Of a stretch of 57,440 nucleotides of DNA, positions 34,068-46,471 are shown one piece after another (position 1 is the first letter of the stretch; every line of letters begins with the position of its first letter). The stretch is taken from positions 188,001 to 245,440 of the forward strand of contig NW_023365738.1 in NCBI RefSeq assembly GCF_000003815.2, written 5' to 3'. Source of the DNA: Branchiostoma floridae. Lineage: Eukaryota; Chordata; Leptocardii; Amphioxiformes; Branchiostomatidae. The translations under genes and the position numbers were made by a program. The notes beneath the pieces were generated by a model that was given only the letters and a program-made list of their open reading frames with translations, was not told the DNA's origin and ran no database searches.

Positions 34068-35620
34068 ATGGCCGGGCTCGCAGCACTCCGGGGTACCTTC
34101 CTGACACGCGTACGGTTACCCGCTAGTTTATTACGGCGGGCGGGGGCGTCCCTGGTACCGTACGGGTTCAAGGGCCCGAACACGATCATGATGTTAGGTC
34201 GCCGTATGTCATGCAAGTGTTCCAGAGGTAAGTCATATATATATAGAAGTTTTACTATTCAATTTTATTGACAACAAACATGCTGAAAGATAGGAAATGT
34301 TTTCTTATTATTAATAAGTTATGCTGTTTAAAAATATCTGGAAACACACAAACAGATTCACCAAAAGCAAGAGTTCGGAGACCCCATACCTCTATGAAAT
34401 ATTCAAAGCCTTTGTAGTTGGTGATTCATCCTGTCTCCATGTCATTGAGTATGCAAATAAGGCTGTGATTGAATAGAATATTATTTATGATGGTCTCTAA
34501 CCTATCCGAATCTTCTTAAGTACATACTTAATGTATTTTGCCTATTTTTGGTGACGCCTCAGGGGCTAGCCTTATAGTAGAGTGTACCGCCGTTTTTTTA
34601 AAGAATTTTAGATTATGTTGTTTGTACGTACTTTATGCATAATGAATGCTTGTTATTCGATGTACAACTTCTTTATTCAAATTTATGTAAATGTTTCGTT
34701 GTATAATGTGCAATGTAGGTATGTTCGATGGCATCCAACATCAGATTACTGCCTTTGATGCTCTCTGTATTGCCTTGTTACAATTTCAATGAATATTACT
34801 TCTTACAAATATGTATCACCATGTTGTAGACGTAGTGAACGACCTGACCAATAAGGTATTCTTCCTGAATGCTGACAGGGCCTTTTCAGCTTCGCTTGTG
34901 GTAAGACGTTTTACTTTTTTGTCTTACTTGTGGTCTCTTTTACCGTGCGATCTTCTTAAATACACGATAGCAAACTGATAAAGGCATTCTTGGTATAGTC
35001 GTGTAGTAGAAAATTCGACTATCTTGCTAAGGAAAGCCTTCTTTTTACTCTTCTTCTTCGTCTGTCATAAAGGTTAGTGGAACAACCAGGCAATACCTGT
35101 CCATGTGTGCTTGTTAAAGTGTTTACTTACTTTCCTTGTGATTAAAAATGGCAAAATTGAGCTTCAAGACTAATAGTGCAAATACACATGTAGTTTGCAT
35201 AGTACATAACTGCCAGATATAGATAGTACTATATCTATGTTCACTCCTACAAATCGTTTAACCTACTTACAATTTCTCCCAGCATGAATTACAGTAAAAG
35301 AAGAGTTTTTGTCGTATTTGCTGGTGCAGATTTATTACATTATAACAAGCTAGATAGTTTCTATAGATCACAGTTTCATCAAAAGAAGACGTGATATACA
35401 TGGAGTATACATGCATTTCCACAAATAAGTGTCCTATTTTATTTGTAGAAATAATATAAATCTATGTATATATGTATTTGTAGTAATTGAAAACCAGACT
35501 TTTGTTGCGTTTCAGTTACGAAGGCAAGCTGAAGACAAACTCAACGACAGAAAGCCTTTTTCACTCTTCAAACCAATTTCATACAGATTGGATAAATCCG
35601 GCAGGCGCTACTTCATTGTG
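34068..35620 (+). CDS. Cystatin-fold protein with predicted mitochondrial presequence, M3, exons 1-3
   Basis: Exons 34068-34227, 34830-34900 and 35516-35620 with donors gtaagt, gtaaga and gtactg. Exon 1 reads MAGLAALRGTFLTRVRLPAS then L-L-R-R-A-G-A-S-L-V and ends G-R-R-M-S-C, even more Arg-rich than M1 and M2 and with no acidic residue. Exon 2 ends F-L-N-A-D-R-A-F-S-A-S-L-V. Exon 3 begins LRRQAEDKLNDRKPFSLF: the FRGQ start of other copies has become LRRQ, and QVVAG is replaced by R-L-D-K-S-G. The last exon is assigned to 47079-47207 after an 11.4-kb intron filled with a foldback structure and two sequence gaps; the full product would be 154 residues. Confidence 0.82.
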
Positions 35621-36307
35621 GTACTGTTATGTTTATATTTTGAAATGTTGTTAAATGAAAAATTATTCTCTCTTTGCCGCTATTTCTTTTACATTCCCAT
35701 GTTATTTGCCGACATTAATTTATATTCTAGTTACAATATTAGTCTGTGTAACACATTGGACGTTTCTCGCCATTCACCTCTAACTCTCGGACCGGAGATT
35801 TTTTTACGACTTCGGAGGTAGGCGGACATCCGAAGGGTTAGAACGAATTCCACCAAGAAACCTCTTTCCGATGAGCTTTTGGCAATCGTCTGTTGTCTCT
35901 TTATTTTGGGGTAGAAATTCCACTACATATTCTTTGAGTTAAGAAGATCACGTGTCCGTAACGGTCGCGAGTGTACGTTTTAAAGTGACTGGTCATTATT
36001 GATCTTGAAGAAGGCGACAGTAGTCTTTGAAAATTTGATCTGTGTATACCTGTGTGTTTGAAGAACGTTTAGTATCTTGCTATATTAAAGGCAACCTAAG
36101 CAATGTTAAATCCTTGAAAGTAGAAACAATCTCGATAAGGCAATCTGTACAATAGTGACATCTAATACACTGTCTTAGAACATTTACATCATTATTTCAT
36201 GACTTGAGCCGTTAAGAAAACAAAAACAAGTCGCACAAGGATTCTTGATCAAGGCCTAATTCTTTTTTTTCGGGGGGGGTCCAATAAGAGGTATATCCAA
36301 GGACCGT

Positions 36308-38005
36308 GGATTGATGAACTCCACAGCTGTGGATTTCATCGGTAGAAGGATGATGAACTCCACAGCTGTGGATTTCATCGATATGTAGTGATGAAATCCA
36401 CGGGCATTCCGCCGCTAATACTGACATTTGGCTGTGGACTTCATCAGTATGTAGTAATGAAATCCACGGGCATTCCGTCGCTAATACTGACATTTGGCTG
36501 TGGACTTCATCAGTATGTAGTGATGAAATCCACGGGCATTCCGTCGCTAATACTGACATTTGGCTGTGGACTTCATCAGTATGTAGTGATGAAATCCACG
36601 GGCATTCCGCCGCTAATACTGACATTTGGCTGTGGACTTCATCAGTATGTAGTGATTCTGTCGCTAATACTGACATTTGGTTGTGGACTTCATCTGTATG
36701 TAGTGATGAAATCCACGGGCATTCCGTCGCTAATACTGACATTTGGTTGTGGACTTCATCAGTATGTAGTGATGAAATCTACGGGCATTCCGTCGCTAAT
36801 ACTGACATTTGGCTGTGGACTTCATCAGTATGTAGTGATGAAATCCACGGGCATTCCGTCGCTAATACTGACATTTGGCTGTGGACTTCATCAGTATGTA
36901 GTGATGAAATCCACGGGCATTCCGCCGCTAATACTGACATTTGGCTGTGGACTTCATCAGTATGTAGTGATTCTGTCGCTAATACTGACATTTGGTTGTG
37001 GACTTCATCAGTATGTAGTGATGAAATCCACGGGCATTCCGTCGCTAATACTGACATTTGGTTGTGGACTTCATCAGTATGTAGTGATGAAATCCACGGG
37101 CATTCTGTCGCTAATACTGACATTTGGCTGTGGACTTCATCAGTATGTAGTGATGAAATCCACGGGCATTCTGCCGCTAATACTGACATTTGGCTGTGGA
37201 CTTCATCAGTATGTAGTGATGAAATCCACGGGCATTCCGTCGCTAATACTGACATTTGGCTGTGGACTTCATCACTATGTAGTGATGAAATCCACGGGCA
37301 TTCCGTCGCTAATACTGACATTTGGCTGTGGACTTCATCAGTATGTAGTGATGAAATCCACGGGCATTCCGTCGCTAATACTGACATTTGGCTGTGGACT
37401 TCATCAGTATGTAGTGATGAAATCCACGGGCATTCCGCCGCTAATACTGACATTTGGCTGTGGACTTCATCAGTATGTAGTGATGAAATCCACGGGCATT
37501 CCGTCGCTAATACTGACATTTGGCTGTGGAGTTCATCAGTATGTAGTGATGAAATCCACGGGCATTCCGTCGCTAATACTGACATTTGGTTGTGGACTTC
37601 ATCAGTATGTAGTGATGAAATCCACGGGCATTCTGTCGCTAATACTGACATTTGGCTGTGGACTTCATCAGTATGTAGTGATGAAATCCACGGGCATTCC
37701 GTCGCTAATACTGACATTTGGTTGTGGACTTCATCTGTATGTAGTGATGAAATCCACGGGCATTCTGTCGCTAATACTGACATTTGGCTGTGGACTTCAT
37801 CAGTATGTAGTGATGAAATCCACGGGCATTCTGCCGCTAATATTGACATTTGGTTGGCTGTGGATTTCATCAATATGTAGGGTTGAAATCCACGGGCATT
37901 CTGTCGCTAATACTGACATTTGGTTGGCTGTGGATTTCATCAATATGTAGGGGTGAAATCCACGGGCATTCCGTCGCTAATACTGACATTTGGCTGTGGA
38001 TAGTA
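36308..38005 (+). repeat. 66-bp tandem satellite, left arm, about 25 units
   Basis: The unit starts tgatgaaatccacgggcatt, continues ccgtcgctaatactgacatt, and ends tggctgtggacttcatcagt-atgtag. Its ends gatgaaatccac and gtggacttcatc are complementary, so each unit can form a hairpin. Units differ by few substitutions. Two units near 36656 and 36972 share the same 15-bp deletion. At the outer edge, ccacagctgtgg palindromes replace the standard unit. Because 66 is divisible by three, several frames stay open for hundreds of codons on both strands; this is not evidence of protein. Confidence 0.95.
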
Positions 38006-38392
38006 AAACGCCCTTTCACTAATACTTTTACACAGAGTAATCTATTTTAGCTGATTTATGTCAATCGATTGTGTGATACAATATTAATAAAGATACCATT
38101 TGTAACAATTTGAATTGATTGACTATACAGAGCTAGAAGTACGAAAATGTTACTTTGAAAGTGATTTGCACAAAGCTAGAATGGCTTTATTGAATCGTGG
38201 AGTATATTATTGACAATACTAGTAAACACAACAGACACAGCCTCCAACAGACTCTAACCAGAACAACACAATGTCATGTAAAATATTTCTGGTACATTTC
38301 TAAGTTAAGCTGGATTCAAAAGACAAACACCTTTACTTTGTGCATCATATATTTTAGTCGCATGTTTGTGACTAGTGACCTTCTGTTTAATG

Positions 38393-38435
38393 ATCGACGT
38401 GCAGTCTAATAACTGTTATCAGACTGCACGTCGAT
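38393..38435. repeat. Perfect 15-bp-stem hairpin inside the foldback interior
   Basis: atcgacgtgcagtct and agactgcacgtcgat pair perfectly around a 13-base, partly self-complementary loop (aataactgttatc). A similar but shorter hairpin (agcttttatcaatcttgataaaagct, split here as gcttttatcaa/ttgataaaagc) lies at about 38677-38702. Confidence 0.75.
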
Positions 38436-39125
38436 TAGCAAATGAAATACAACCCCTTTATACTCTTGTAGACAATTAGAACCTGGGCCAAAATACAATT
38501 GTAAGTCATAATCGTAAACCCTTACCACCCAAGCCACAAAGCACAACATTGGGAAGCAGTGCAGTTCTGATGTATACAGTCTGTTGGTTTAGTATTGTTT
38601 GTGATTGATTGAAGAACAAAAGAGCATAATAAGCAATTGGCCTTCTCTGGCTGGGAAAGTTGTCTTGCTAAGCAAGAAGCTTTTATCAATCTTGATAAAA
38701 GCTCTTTATGCTAAGGACCAAGAACCCGATTTCCACCATACAAGGCACACATTCGTAACTTCTTTTCATTTGTAGATGAAACACAATTAGAACAAACAAG
38801 TAGCGTAAGAGGAAAGTTACATGGCTGGAATAAATGTGTAAACATTACAAAGTTTGGACATGACTTTACAGGCGGTCTCACAGCGCCACCTATCTACACT
38901 GGTTGGTATTGCAACATGTCCTTCAAGTCGTACACAGTGTGATACTGTGCTGGCCGGATGTTTGCGGGCATTTTTAGCATCTTTCTTGAGAGAGTCAATA
39001 CACTCCAAGCAACTCTGATTTGCAGGGAGTAAGTGCGTCTTTATTCATTAGAATATTTCTTTTCTATGTCTTTCTTTTCTTTTGTATTCAAAGACGAATT
39101 TTGTACATAAAGATGTATTTTTGGT

Positions 39126-40300
39126 TTGGACAAGCCTTTTTGTCGTAAGAATGAGGATCTAGGAACAAGAAAGTTTTGTGTATCCTTTAGGCTGGTGTAT
39201 CTTAAGAAGAAAAGCGCCGTTAAACGGCTGAAATCATCATTGCAGGTAAACCCGCATCCACAGGAAGGTTTTCTTTGTAACAGGGTAAATAACTATCCTC
39301 AAGAAGGGTTTCAACCTCCTTGCTAACCTTAAGTTTAATTGGACATCAAACGCTAGTCAACTATAATTATGCCATGGTTAGATTGATATAGTGGAAGATT
39401 CATACCACCACAGCCATACCTCGCGCCCCAGCCAAGTGATGATAAGGAGTGCGGAAAGTCTCCATCCCTGAGCAGAGAGCGAGGCGAGTACTTTTCCCAA
39501 GCCATAAGAAATTAGAGAGGGTGGTTGTGTGTTTAGGGTAAAGATACCTTCTTCTTTATATCTCAACACCCTCATACCCTTCCTACTGTCCATAATTGAC
39601 CCGACTTTAATTTTCGCCTGTTTCTGCCAACCACCTTTTTATTTTCCTCCCCAAAGTCAAACTGTGCGCCATTTTGTGATAATATCTTTTCCTTTTATAC
39701 CCCTGCACTCATTAGCATACGTGTACGTTTGCATAACTTCTCTGATTGGTTACCCTCCAAAATTGAGTTAACTGACCACCTGTCTCTGGCGTGCGGGGAC
39801 AGGTGTGACGCTGTGAATAGTACACAAAGATTATTCTGTCTCTTTGCATGCAGTTCTGGTCACCACTGGCTGAGCTTGTACGGGTAGACCCACGGGCCAG
39901 AGCTGACATATCGTCTTGTTGGGAGACTCGTGCAGTAGTTTCTAACACCACAGCTTATGATGGGCACCAACCTCTTCTGTACTGCTGTTCACGGGACATG
40001 GAAATACAATGTCTGCAAGGCCACGGCAGGTAAGTTTTATGGTTGACGACATCATTAATTTTAAACATGTAGCCATGACCGTAGTTGTAGAAGGGAAACT
40101 AGTTCGATGTAAATGTAGTAGTCAACTTGGTGAATGATACCAGTCTTCCAGACTTTGTGCATCGATCTTGTATGGCCTGTTTGATGTGATACCATCCAAG
40201 TTAGTTTTGACCATGACGGATGCGGGTTTTCCTGCAATGATAATTTTAACCGTTGGGCGGCACTTTTCTTGTCTTTGCCATAGGATGCACTCCCTTGGCG
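39126..40300. repeat. Inverted repeat fragments in M3 intron
   Basis: gccgttaaacggctgaaatc and tgcaggtaaacccgcatcc near 39215-39260 pair with the complement of about 40215-40275. 40019-40300 also begins with the left terminus of the aggccacagcaag element (ggccacggcaggtaagtttt). Mobile-element debris; no gene recognised from 38440 to 41939. Confidence 0.5.
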
Positions 40301-41939
40301 AAGCAATCTTGATGCTGTTTCACGGTCCACTCTGCAATGACGAGAAGACATATTCAAACCAGGTAACATCGTTATTGTCTGAAGAGTCAAATTAACCTGA
40401 TGATATCCCTACTAACTGCTATAATCCAAGTTTATTTTTAGTTGAAAATACGCCCTCTTTAGAGTATCAATCTATTCATGTAAAACTACAATCCATATGT
40501 TAACAGTTGCAGAAGCTTTATTCTTTGAATCAACGTTTGAACTTCATTAATAAAATAGAACCATAGACATCATTAACAAAGGGGCACAACCTTAGAAGAT
40601 GAGCAACACGTATAGACAGCGGAAGTTGTGACATTCTATTACAATCTGGGTTCGTATGATTATCTTAGAGACGTAGAAGTGACGGCCCAGAATTGCATGG
40701 AATGGCGCAGGATGGTCCACAAGAGACGTCGCCTTGATGCAGACCACTTGACACAACGATGAAGAGATCAAGTATCAAGTATCAAGTAAGTCAGTATGAT
40801 TATCTTACGGTTATCTGACGTTTTTTTTTGCGAGTCACTGTGTGAAGGAAAGACAAAGTTATGTTTTAGATAATTGATGTGACGTGTCATAAAAGCGCGA
40901 CTTGAGCCCCTAACGTTTTTCTGCATCAAAAACCAGGATCATCCCCAGTCCGTTGTACTCCACAGCTGCATAACAGTCGAGCCTAACGATTTTCTCATTG
41001 CATCAATGTGTGCAGTTACAATAAACCTGCTTCCATCAAACATAAATCATGTGTTGAGCTATAACTTGTTATGCTACGTGTTATTCAACCATATTTTATC
41101 CAATGTGATATCCTAGTCTGTTTTATCAAGCCCCATCCTATGGAATTCCAGTCTTGTGCCTCACGCTAATGTGCCTAGTGCCTCATGCTAATTTTTGTCA
41201 TCGGAATCACAGAATATAGCCCTCTTCACCGCATGGATGCCACACACTTAGTCTTCTAGCGAAGTGGCATCATGACTCGCCACATTTTCCAATAGCATTG
41301 ATACATTGCATCCTTTACAAACATTATGTGTCATAGAAAGAAAGATTGTTACTTCCATATTGACGCACTAGCTGCAATTAGGTTGGAATTTGATTTCCCA
41401 TTTTTTAGTTGTAACTGCGTTTAAGTTGTGGACCTGGAAGATGTATGTCAATACACAGCTGTAAACCCTTTCAAATCCTTCTATGACTGCAAATCCTTTT
41501 GACAGTTAGGCATCTATAGATTACATCAAATAGCTGGGGGATTTCGGGCGTAAATGACGTTATAAAGCCCTCTTGAGATAGGATGTCCCCATTGACGTAC
41601 TTGGGTGTTTATCTCTTGCGCTATATAATGGGGAATCTTGGTCTTTATTGCGCTGCATTGTCTAGACCTAAGTCGCATTGGCTTTAAGAGAGATGGCTAA
41701 AAGCACCTCATTTGAGCATGCAGATTATGGCCATTGGTCATAAAGTAAGAAACAAGGACTCTCATCGCTAATGAGTTGTCGTGGCTGGTTAAGACTATAT
41801 TTCCCTAAAACAAAACACGAACATATTTCAATATATACTATGTACAATATGATATGTACTATGTACATACAGTAATATATGTATAGATCTGGTATCTACA
41901 AGGCTGTCCTGATGAACCCGTATATATACGGGATGCACA

Positions 41940-42151
41940 TACTGTAAATGCAGAAATGTTCGCGGTGGATTAATGTTCGCGGTTTTCGCGTCGACCACTT
42001 TACCGCGAAATTAAATCCACCGCGAAAATTTTTCTATTAAGGTATTAGATTGCAGTAGATGGTGTTACCGCGAAATTAAATCCACCGCGAAAAGTCATTT
42101 TTCCCGCTACCGCGAAATTAAATCCCCGCGAACTTAAATGCATTTACAGTA
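41940..42151. mobile_element. Palindromic MITE, TACTGTAAATGCA family, copy 3
   Basis: Begins tactgtaaatgcagaaatg and ends ttaaatgcatttacagta; 212 bp. It splits an older repeat whose halves (cccgtatatatacgggatgc at 41918, and 42152-42320) match 4505-4638 and 5418-5520. Confidence 0.88.
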
Positions 42152-42699
42152 TACGATTCCTGTAGGTGGGTCCAGTAAATACAGGTTTGTGGCATTTCTT
42201 ACCACAGGAAACTGCATTGATCAGGAAGTCTTCGGCAGCAGCACAGAATGGGTCACGTTTTACTGATCAGATTAAACAACCAGCTTAGGAGGGTTAAATT
42301 GACAAAAAAAGTCTGAGCAGGACAAAGGAGGGCCCCAATGGGGGGGGGGGGGGGTCCCCGACAACGCTCTACGCTAAATTCGGGGGACCGGCTACGTAAT
42401 ACGCTAAATTCAGGAAGCTTCTTTACGCTCTACGCTAAATTACGAATTGCATTATGCAAATCTTAACCGTCTTTTGACTGAACTTTTACACCAATGCGAT
42501 ATTTATTTAGCTTGCAATAATCTCTAATGATACTTGATGCAAAATGTCGAACCAAAACTCCCCATCGCCGACGGCGGAACACATGAGGAGATCTAAACAA
42601 AACTGACAATTCCATCAACAAGATTCAAACTTTACTAAGATGATATAAAAGCACCCGTCTTTATGGCTAGAGGCGGCAACAGCAAATTTCTTATTGACG

Positions 42700-43215
42700 T
42701 AATTTTCAGCACTCGAAGCGCCGAAAGCGGAGGCGCAACAATCCTAGGGGCGTCCGGGGCCGGGGAATGCTCCCCCGGGAAAATTGTGAAATCTTGAACC
42801 TCTAAAAACGCTATATCCTGCATTTTGACAGGCACATTTTGCTGATAGACTAAGCTAATTTGAATAGTATTTCTATTAGAAATTCACACATTTTGACTTG
42901 AGGGCGACGCCCCCAAACATACTTTTCAAGATTTCGAGCACCGAAAGCATAAGCCATCGTAAGGTTGTCGGGGAAATTTTGAAATCTGGACCCTCTGAAT
43001 CGCTATTTCCTGCACTTTGAGGGACAAGTTTGCTGTCATTTCTGTCAGAGAAAAGATTTTTGATGGCAACGAGCGCCGGAGGCGCAAGCCATCGCAAAGG
43101 CTGTCTAGAGAAAAATCGAAATCTTGACTATCTGAAACATCATTTTGCTTGTAAACTAATCTAAGTTCAATAATGAAATTTCTAGTTAAAAAGATTTCTG
43201 GGTGGCGATGCTTCC
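42700..43215. repeat. Degenerate long-period repeat next to gap 1
   Basis: gaaatcttga/gaaatctgga blocks at 42788, 42980 and 43118 are each followed by a tct(a/g)aa-cgct-ttcctgca-type tract and gcgccggaggcg or a related motif. The period is irregular (about 190 and 140 bp). A G-run precedes it at 42340-42354. The sequence breaks into N at 43216. Confidence 0.5.
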
Positions 43216-43901
43216 NNNNNNNNNNNNNNNNNNNNNNNNNNNNNNNNNNNNNNNNNNNNNNNNNNNNNNNNNNNNNNNNNNNNNNNNNNNNNNNNNNNNN
43301 NNNNNNNNNNNNNNNNNNNNNNNNNNNNNNNNNNNNNNNNNNNNNNNNNNNNNNNNNNNNNNNNNNNNNNNNNNNNNNNNNNNNNNNNNNNNNNNNNNNN
43401 NNNNNNNNNNNNNNNNNNNNNNNNNNNNNNNNNNNNNNNNNNNNNNNNNNNNNNNNNNNNNNNNNNNNNNNNNNNNNNNNNNNNNNNNNNNNNNNNNNNN
43501 NNNNNNNNNNNNNNNNNNNNNNNNNNNNNNNNNNNNNNNNNNNNNNNNNNNNNNNNNNNNNNNNNNNNNNNNNNNNNNNNNNNNNNNNNNNNNNNNNNNN
43601 NNNNNNNNNNNNNNNNNNNNNNNNNNNNNNNNNNNNNNNNNNNNNNNNNNNNNNNNNNNNNNNNNNNNNNNNNNNNNNNNNNNNNNNNNNNNNNNNNNNN
43701 NNNNNNNNNNNNNNNNNNNNNNNNNNNNNNNNNNNNNNNNNNNNNNNNNNNNNNNNNNNNNNNNNNNNNNNNNNNNNNNNNNNNNNNNNNNNNNNNNNNN
43801 NNNNNNNNNNNNNNNNNNNNNNNNNNNNNNNNNNNNNNNNNNNNNNNNNNNNNNNNNNNNNNNNNNNNNNNNNNNNNNNNNNNNNNNNNNNNNNNNNNNN
43901 N
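43216..43901. other. Assembly gap 1
   Basis: 686 N. Translated frames across it have no meaning. It lies in the foldback interior. Confidence 1.
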
Positions 43902-44065
43902 TAAACCGCCGATTACGCTCTACGGAAAAGGGCATTGGGGCCCTCACAAAGGTCATAAACTTAGAACATGCGAGGGCAAGAGAAGTAGTATGGGGATTAC
44001 GACCCCTATATCCACCTACCAAATATCATCAGGATCAATCAAAGGCGCTTTTCGAGTGATGCTGT

Positions 44066-44096
44066 TCACAGACAGACAGAAAGACAGACAGACAGA
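44066..44096. repeat. (GACA)n microsatellite
   Basis: cagacagacagaaagacagacagacagac, an imperfect GACA run. The following 44100-44760 has no recognised gene. Confidence 0.8.
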
Positions 44097-44777
44097 CGTA
44101 CAAGCCTAAAACATAACCTTGATATTCTGGCAAAGGTAATAAATATATCTACCTTCGAAACGCACTTTGAATACGCACAAAGCTCGCTCCAGCGCGTAGG
44201 AAAACGCCAGGTCAAGGTTTCGGGTCAAAGTTCAAATCTGACCGGATATCTGTAATCCGCACTGAAGGCCTCGTTCCGGTATTACTCCGCGGGTGGTCAC
44301 TCAGAAGTATTCCCTCCGAAATATGAATGGGGCCCCAAAATCGTGTCTTTATGTAGATGATAAATTGCCTTTTATCGCTCCCATGTCATATCGAAGGATT
44401 TGAGATGAAAGGTTGTGTATTTCTGACAGGATCGGGTGGAAAAGTTTCGGCATTCGGGCGATTCTCGGACGTGTACGTTTGTTTGTCCTGAGTAATGTGG
44501 TCAGCGGGTCACTGAAGGAAAGCCCCACTTTCTGGATAGTATTTATGTGCAGTTATAGATGTTATAAAAATCGATCCACCGGTCAGATTTTGGGGAATTT
44601 TTTTATTGAGTACTGGATAAGTGCTTTTTCAATAGAAATTAAAACATCTCCAGTAGAGCTGTTTCTTTATTTGATTTTCGCCCATTAAAGTTGCGTATTT
44701 AAGTACTATTGTAAATGAGGCAACAAAAGTCCGGTATGAGGCCTTAAGGTTCCGGTTCGAATTGCGAAGCAATCCGT

Positions 44778-45566
44778 GAATATCATAGTAACACCCTTAG
44801 GCAAAAGGTAAAAAGTGATTTGTGTACCCAAAATTACTTTGTAACTTTTCTACATACGAATGAAGGCTCACCTGGGGGATAACCACTAACCGCTAAGCGA
44901 ACCCTTCGGTAACCGCAAAAAAGCGACCCCTTACGATCGGACTTCCGAAATTTCAAACAAAATGTGCGTTACTTTCAACACCTGAATATCATAGTAAAAC
45001 CCGTGGGCAAAAGGTAAAAAGTGATTTGAGTACCCAAAATTACTTTGTAACTTTTCTACATACGAATGAAGGCTCACCTGGGGGATAACCACTAACCGCT
45101 AAGCGAACCCTTCGGTAACCGCAAAAAAGGGACCCCTTACGATCGGACTTCCGAAATTTCAAACAAAATGTTCGTTACTTTCAACACTTGAATATCATAG
45201 TAAAACCCGTGGGCAAAAGGTAAAAAGTGATTTGAGTACCCAAAATTACTTTGTAACTTTTCTACATACGAATGAAGGCTCACCTGGGGGATAACCACTA
45301 ACCGCTAAGCGAACCCTTCGGTAACCGCAAAAAAGCGACCCCTTACGATCGGACTTCCGAAATTTCAAACAAAATGTGCGTTACTTTCAACACCTGAATA
45401 TCATAGTAAAACCCGTGGGCAAAAGGTAAAAAGTGATTTGAGTACCCAAAATTACTTTGTAACTTTTCTACATACGAATGAAGGCTCACCTGGGGGATAA
45501 CCGCTAACCGCTAAGCGAACCCTTCGGTAACCGCAAAAAAGGTACCCCTTACGATCGTACTTCCGA
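44778..45566 (+). repeat. 206-bp tandem repeat, nearly four units
   Basis: gaatatcatagtaa starts at 44778, 44984, 45190 and 45396, an exact 206-bp period. Each unit contains gtacccaaaattactttgta, cgaatgaaggctcacctggg and accgctaagcgaacccttcg. Units differ by only a few bases. The last unit breaks directly into 66-bp satellite sequence (cacagccaaatgtcagtatt) at about 45567. Confidence 0.95.
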
Positions 45567-46471
45567 ACCACAGCCAAATGTCAGTATTACAATGTTNNNN
45601 NNNNNNNNNNNNNNNNNNNNNNNNNNNNNNNNNNNNNNNNNNNNNNNNNNNNNNNNNNNNNNNNNNNNNNNNNNNNNNNNNNNNNNNNNNNNNNNNNNNN
45701 NNNNNNNNNNNNNNNNNNNNNNNNNNNNNNNNNNNNNNNNNNNNNNNNNNNNNNNNNNNNNNNNNNNNNNNNNNNNNNNNNNNNNNNNNNNNNNNNNNNN
45801 NNNNNNNNNNNNNNNNNNNNNNNNNNNNNNNNNNNNNNNNNNNNNNNNNNNNNNNNNNNNNNNNNNNNNNNNNNNNNNNNNNNNNNNNNNNNNNNNNNNN
45901 NNNNNNNNNNNNNNNNNNNNNNNNNNNNNNNNNNNNNNNNNNNNNNNNNNNNNNNNNNNNNNNNNNNNNNNNNNNNNNNNNNNNNNNNNNNNNNNNNNNN
46001 NNNNNNNNNNNNNNNNNNNNNNNNNNNNNNNNNNNNNNNNNNNNNNNNNNNNNNNNNNNNNNNNNNNNNNNNNNNNNNNNNNNNNNNNNNNNNNNNNNNN
46101 NNNNNNNNNNNNNNNNNNNNNNNNNNNNNNNNNNNNNNNNNNNNNNNNNNNNNNNNNNNNNNNNNNNNNNNNNNNNNNNNNNNNNNNNNNNNNNNNNNNN
46201 NNNNNNNNNNNNNNNNNNNNNNNNNNNNNNNNNNNNNNNNNNNNNNNNNNNNNNNNNGCCCGTGGATTTCATCACTACATACTGATGAAGTCCACAGCCA
46301 AATGTCAGTATAAGTGACGGAATGCCCGTGAATTTCATCCATATATATTGATGAAACGACAGCCAAATGTCAGTATTAGCGGCGGAATGCCCGTGGAGTT
46401 CATCACTACATACTGATGAAGTCCACAGCCAAATGTCAGTATTAGCGACGGAATGCCCGTGGATTTCATCA
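45567..46471 (-). repeat. 66-bp satellite, right arm (interrupted by gap 2)
   Basis: Visible parts (45567-45596 and 46258-46471) are the reverse complement of the left-arm satellite, including cacagccaaatgtcagtatt and gcggaatgcccgtgga. Confidence 0.9.
45597..46257. other. Assembly gap 2
   Basis: 661 N inside the right satellite arm; probably collapsed satellite. Confidence 1.

Noticed and set aside
36388-37950. Open frames of 520, 399 and 364 codons on both strands with 22-residue repeats
   Set aside because: They follow from a 66-bp tandem unit without stops; several frames on both strands are equally open. No other sign of coding.
36308-38005. CRISPR array
   Set aside because: Units are contiguous with no unique spacers, the locus is eukaryotic and the unit is a self-complementary satellite.
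39848-40032. Candidate exon ending at ggccacggcag|gtaagt
   Set aside because: The donor region is the left terminus of a repeated TIR element also found at 3507; the peptide was not recognised.
43173-46366. Long open frames across 43.2-44.0 and 45.5-46.3 kb
   Set aside because: They run through stretches of N and have no content.
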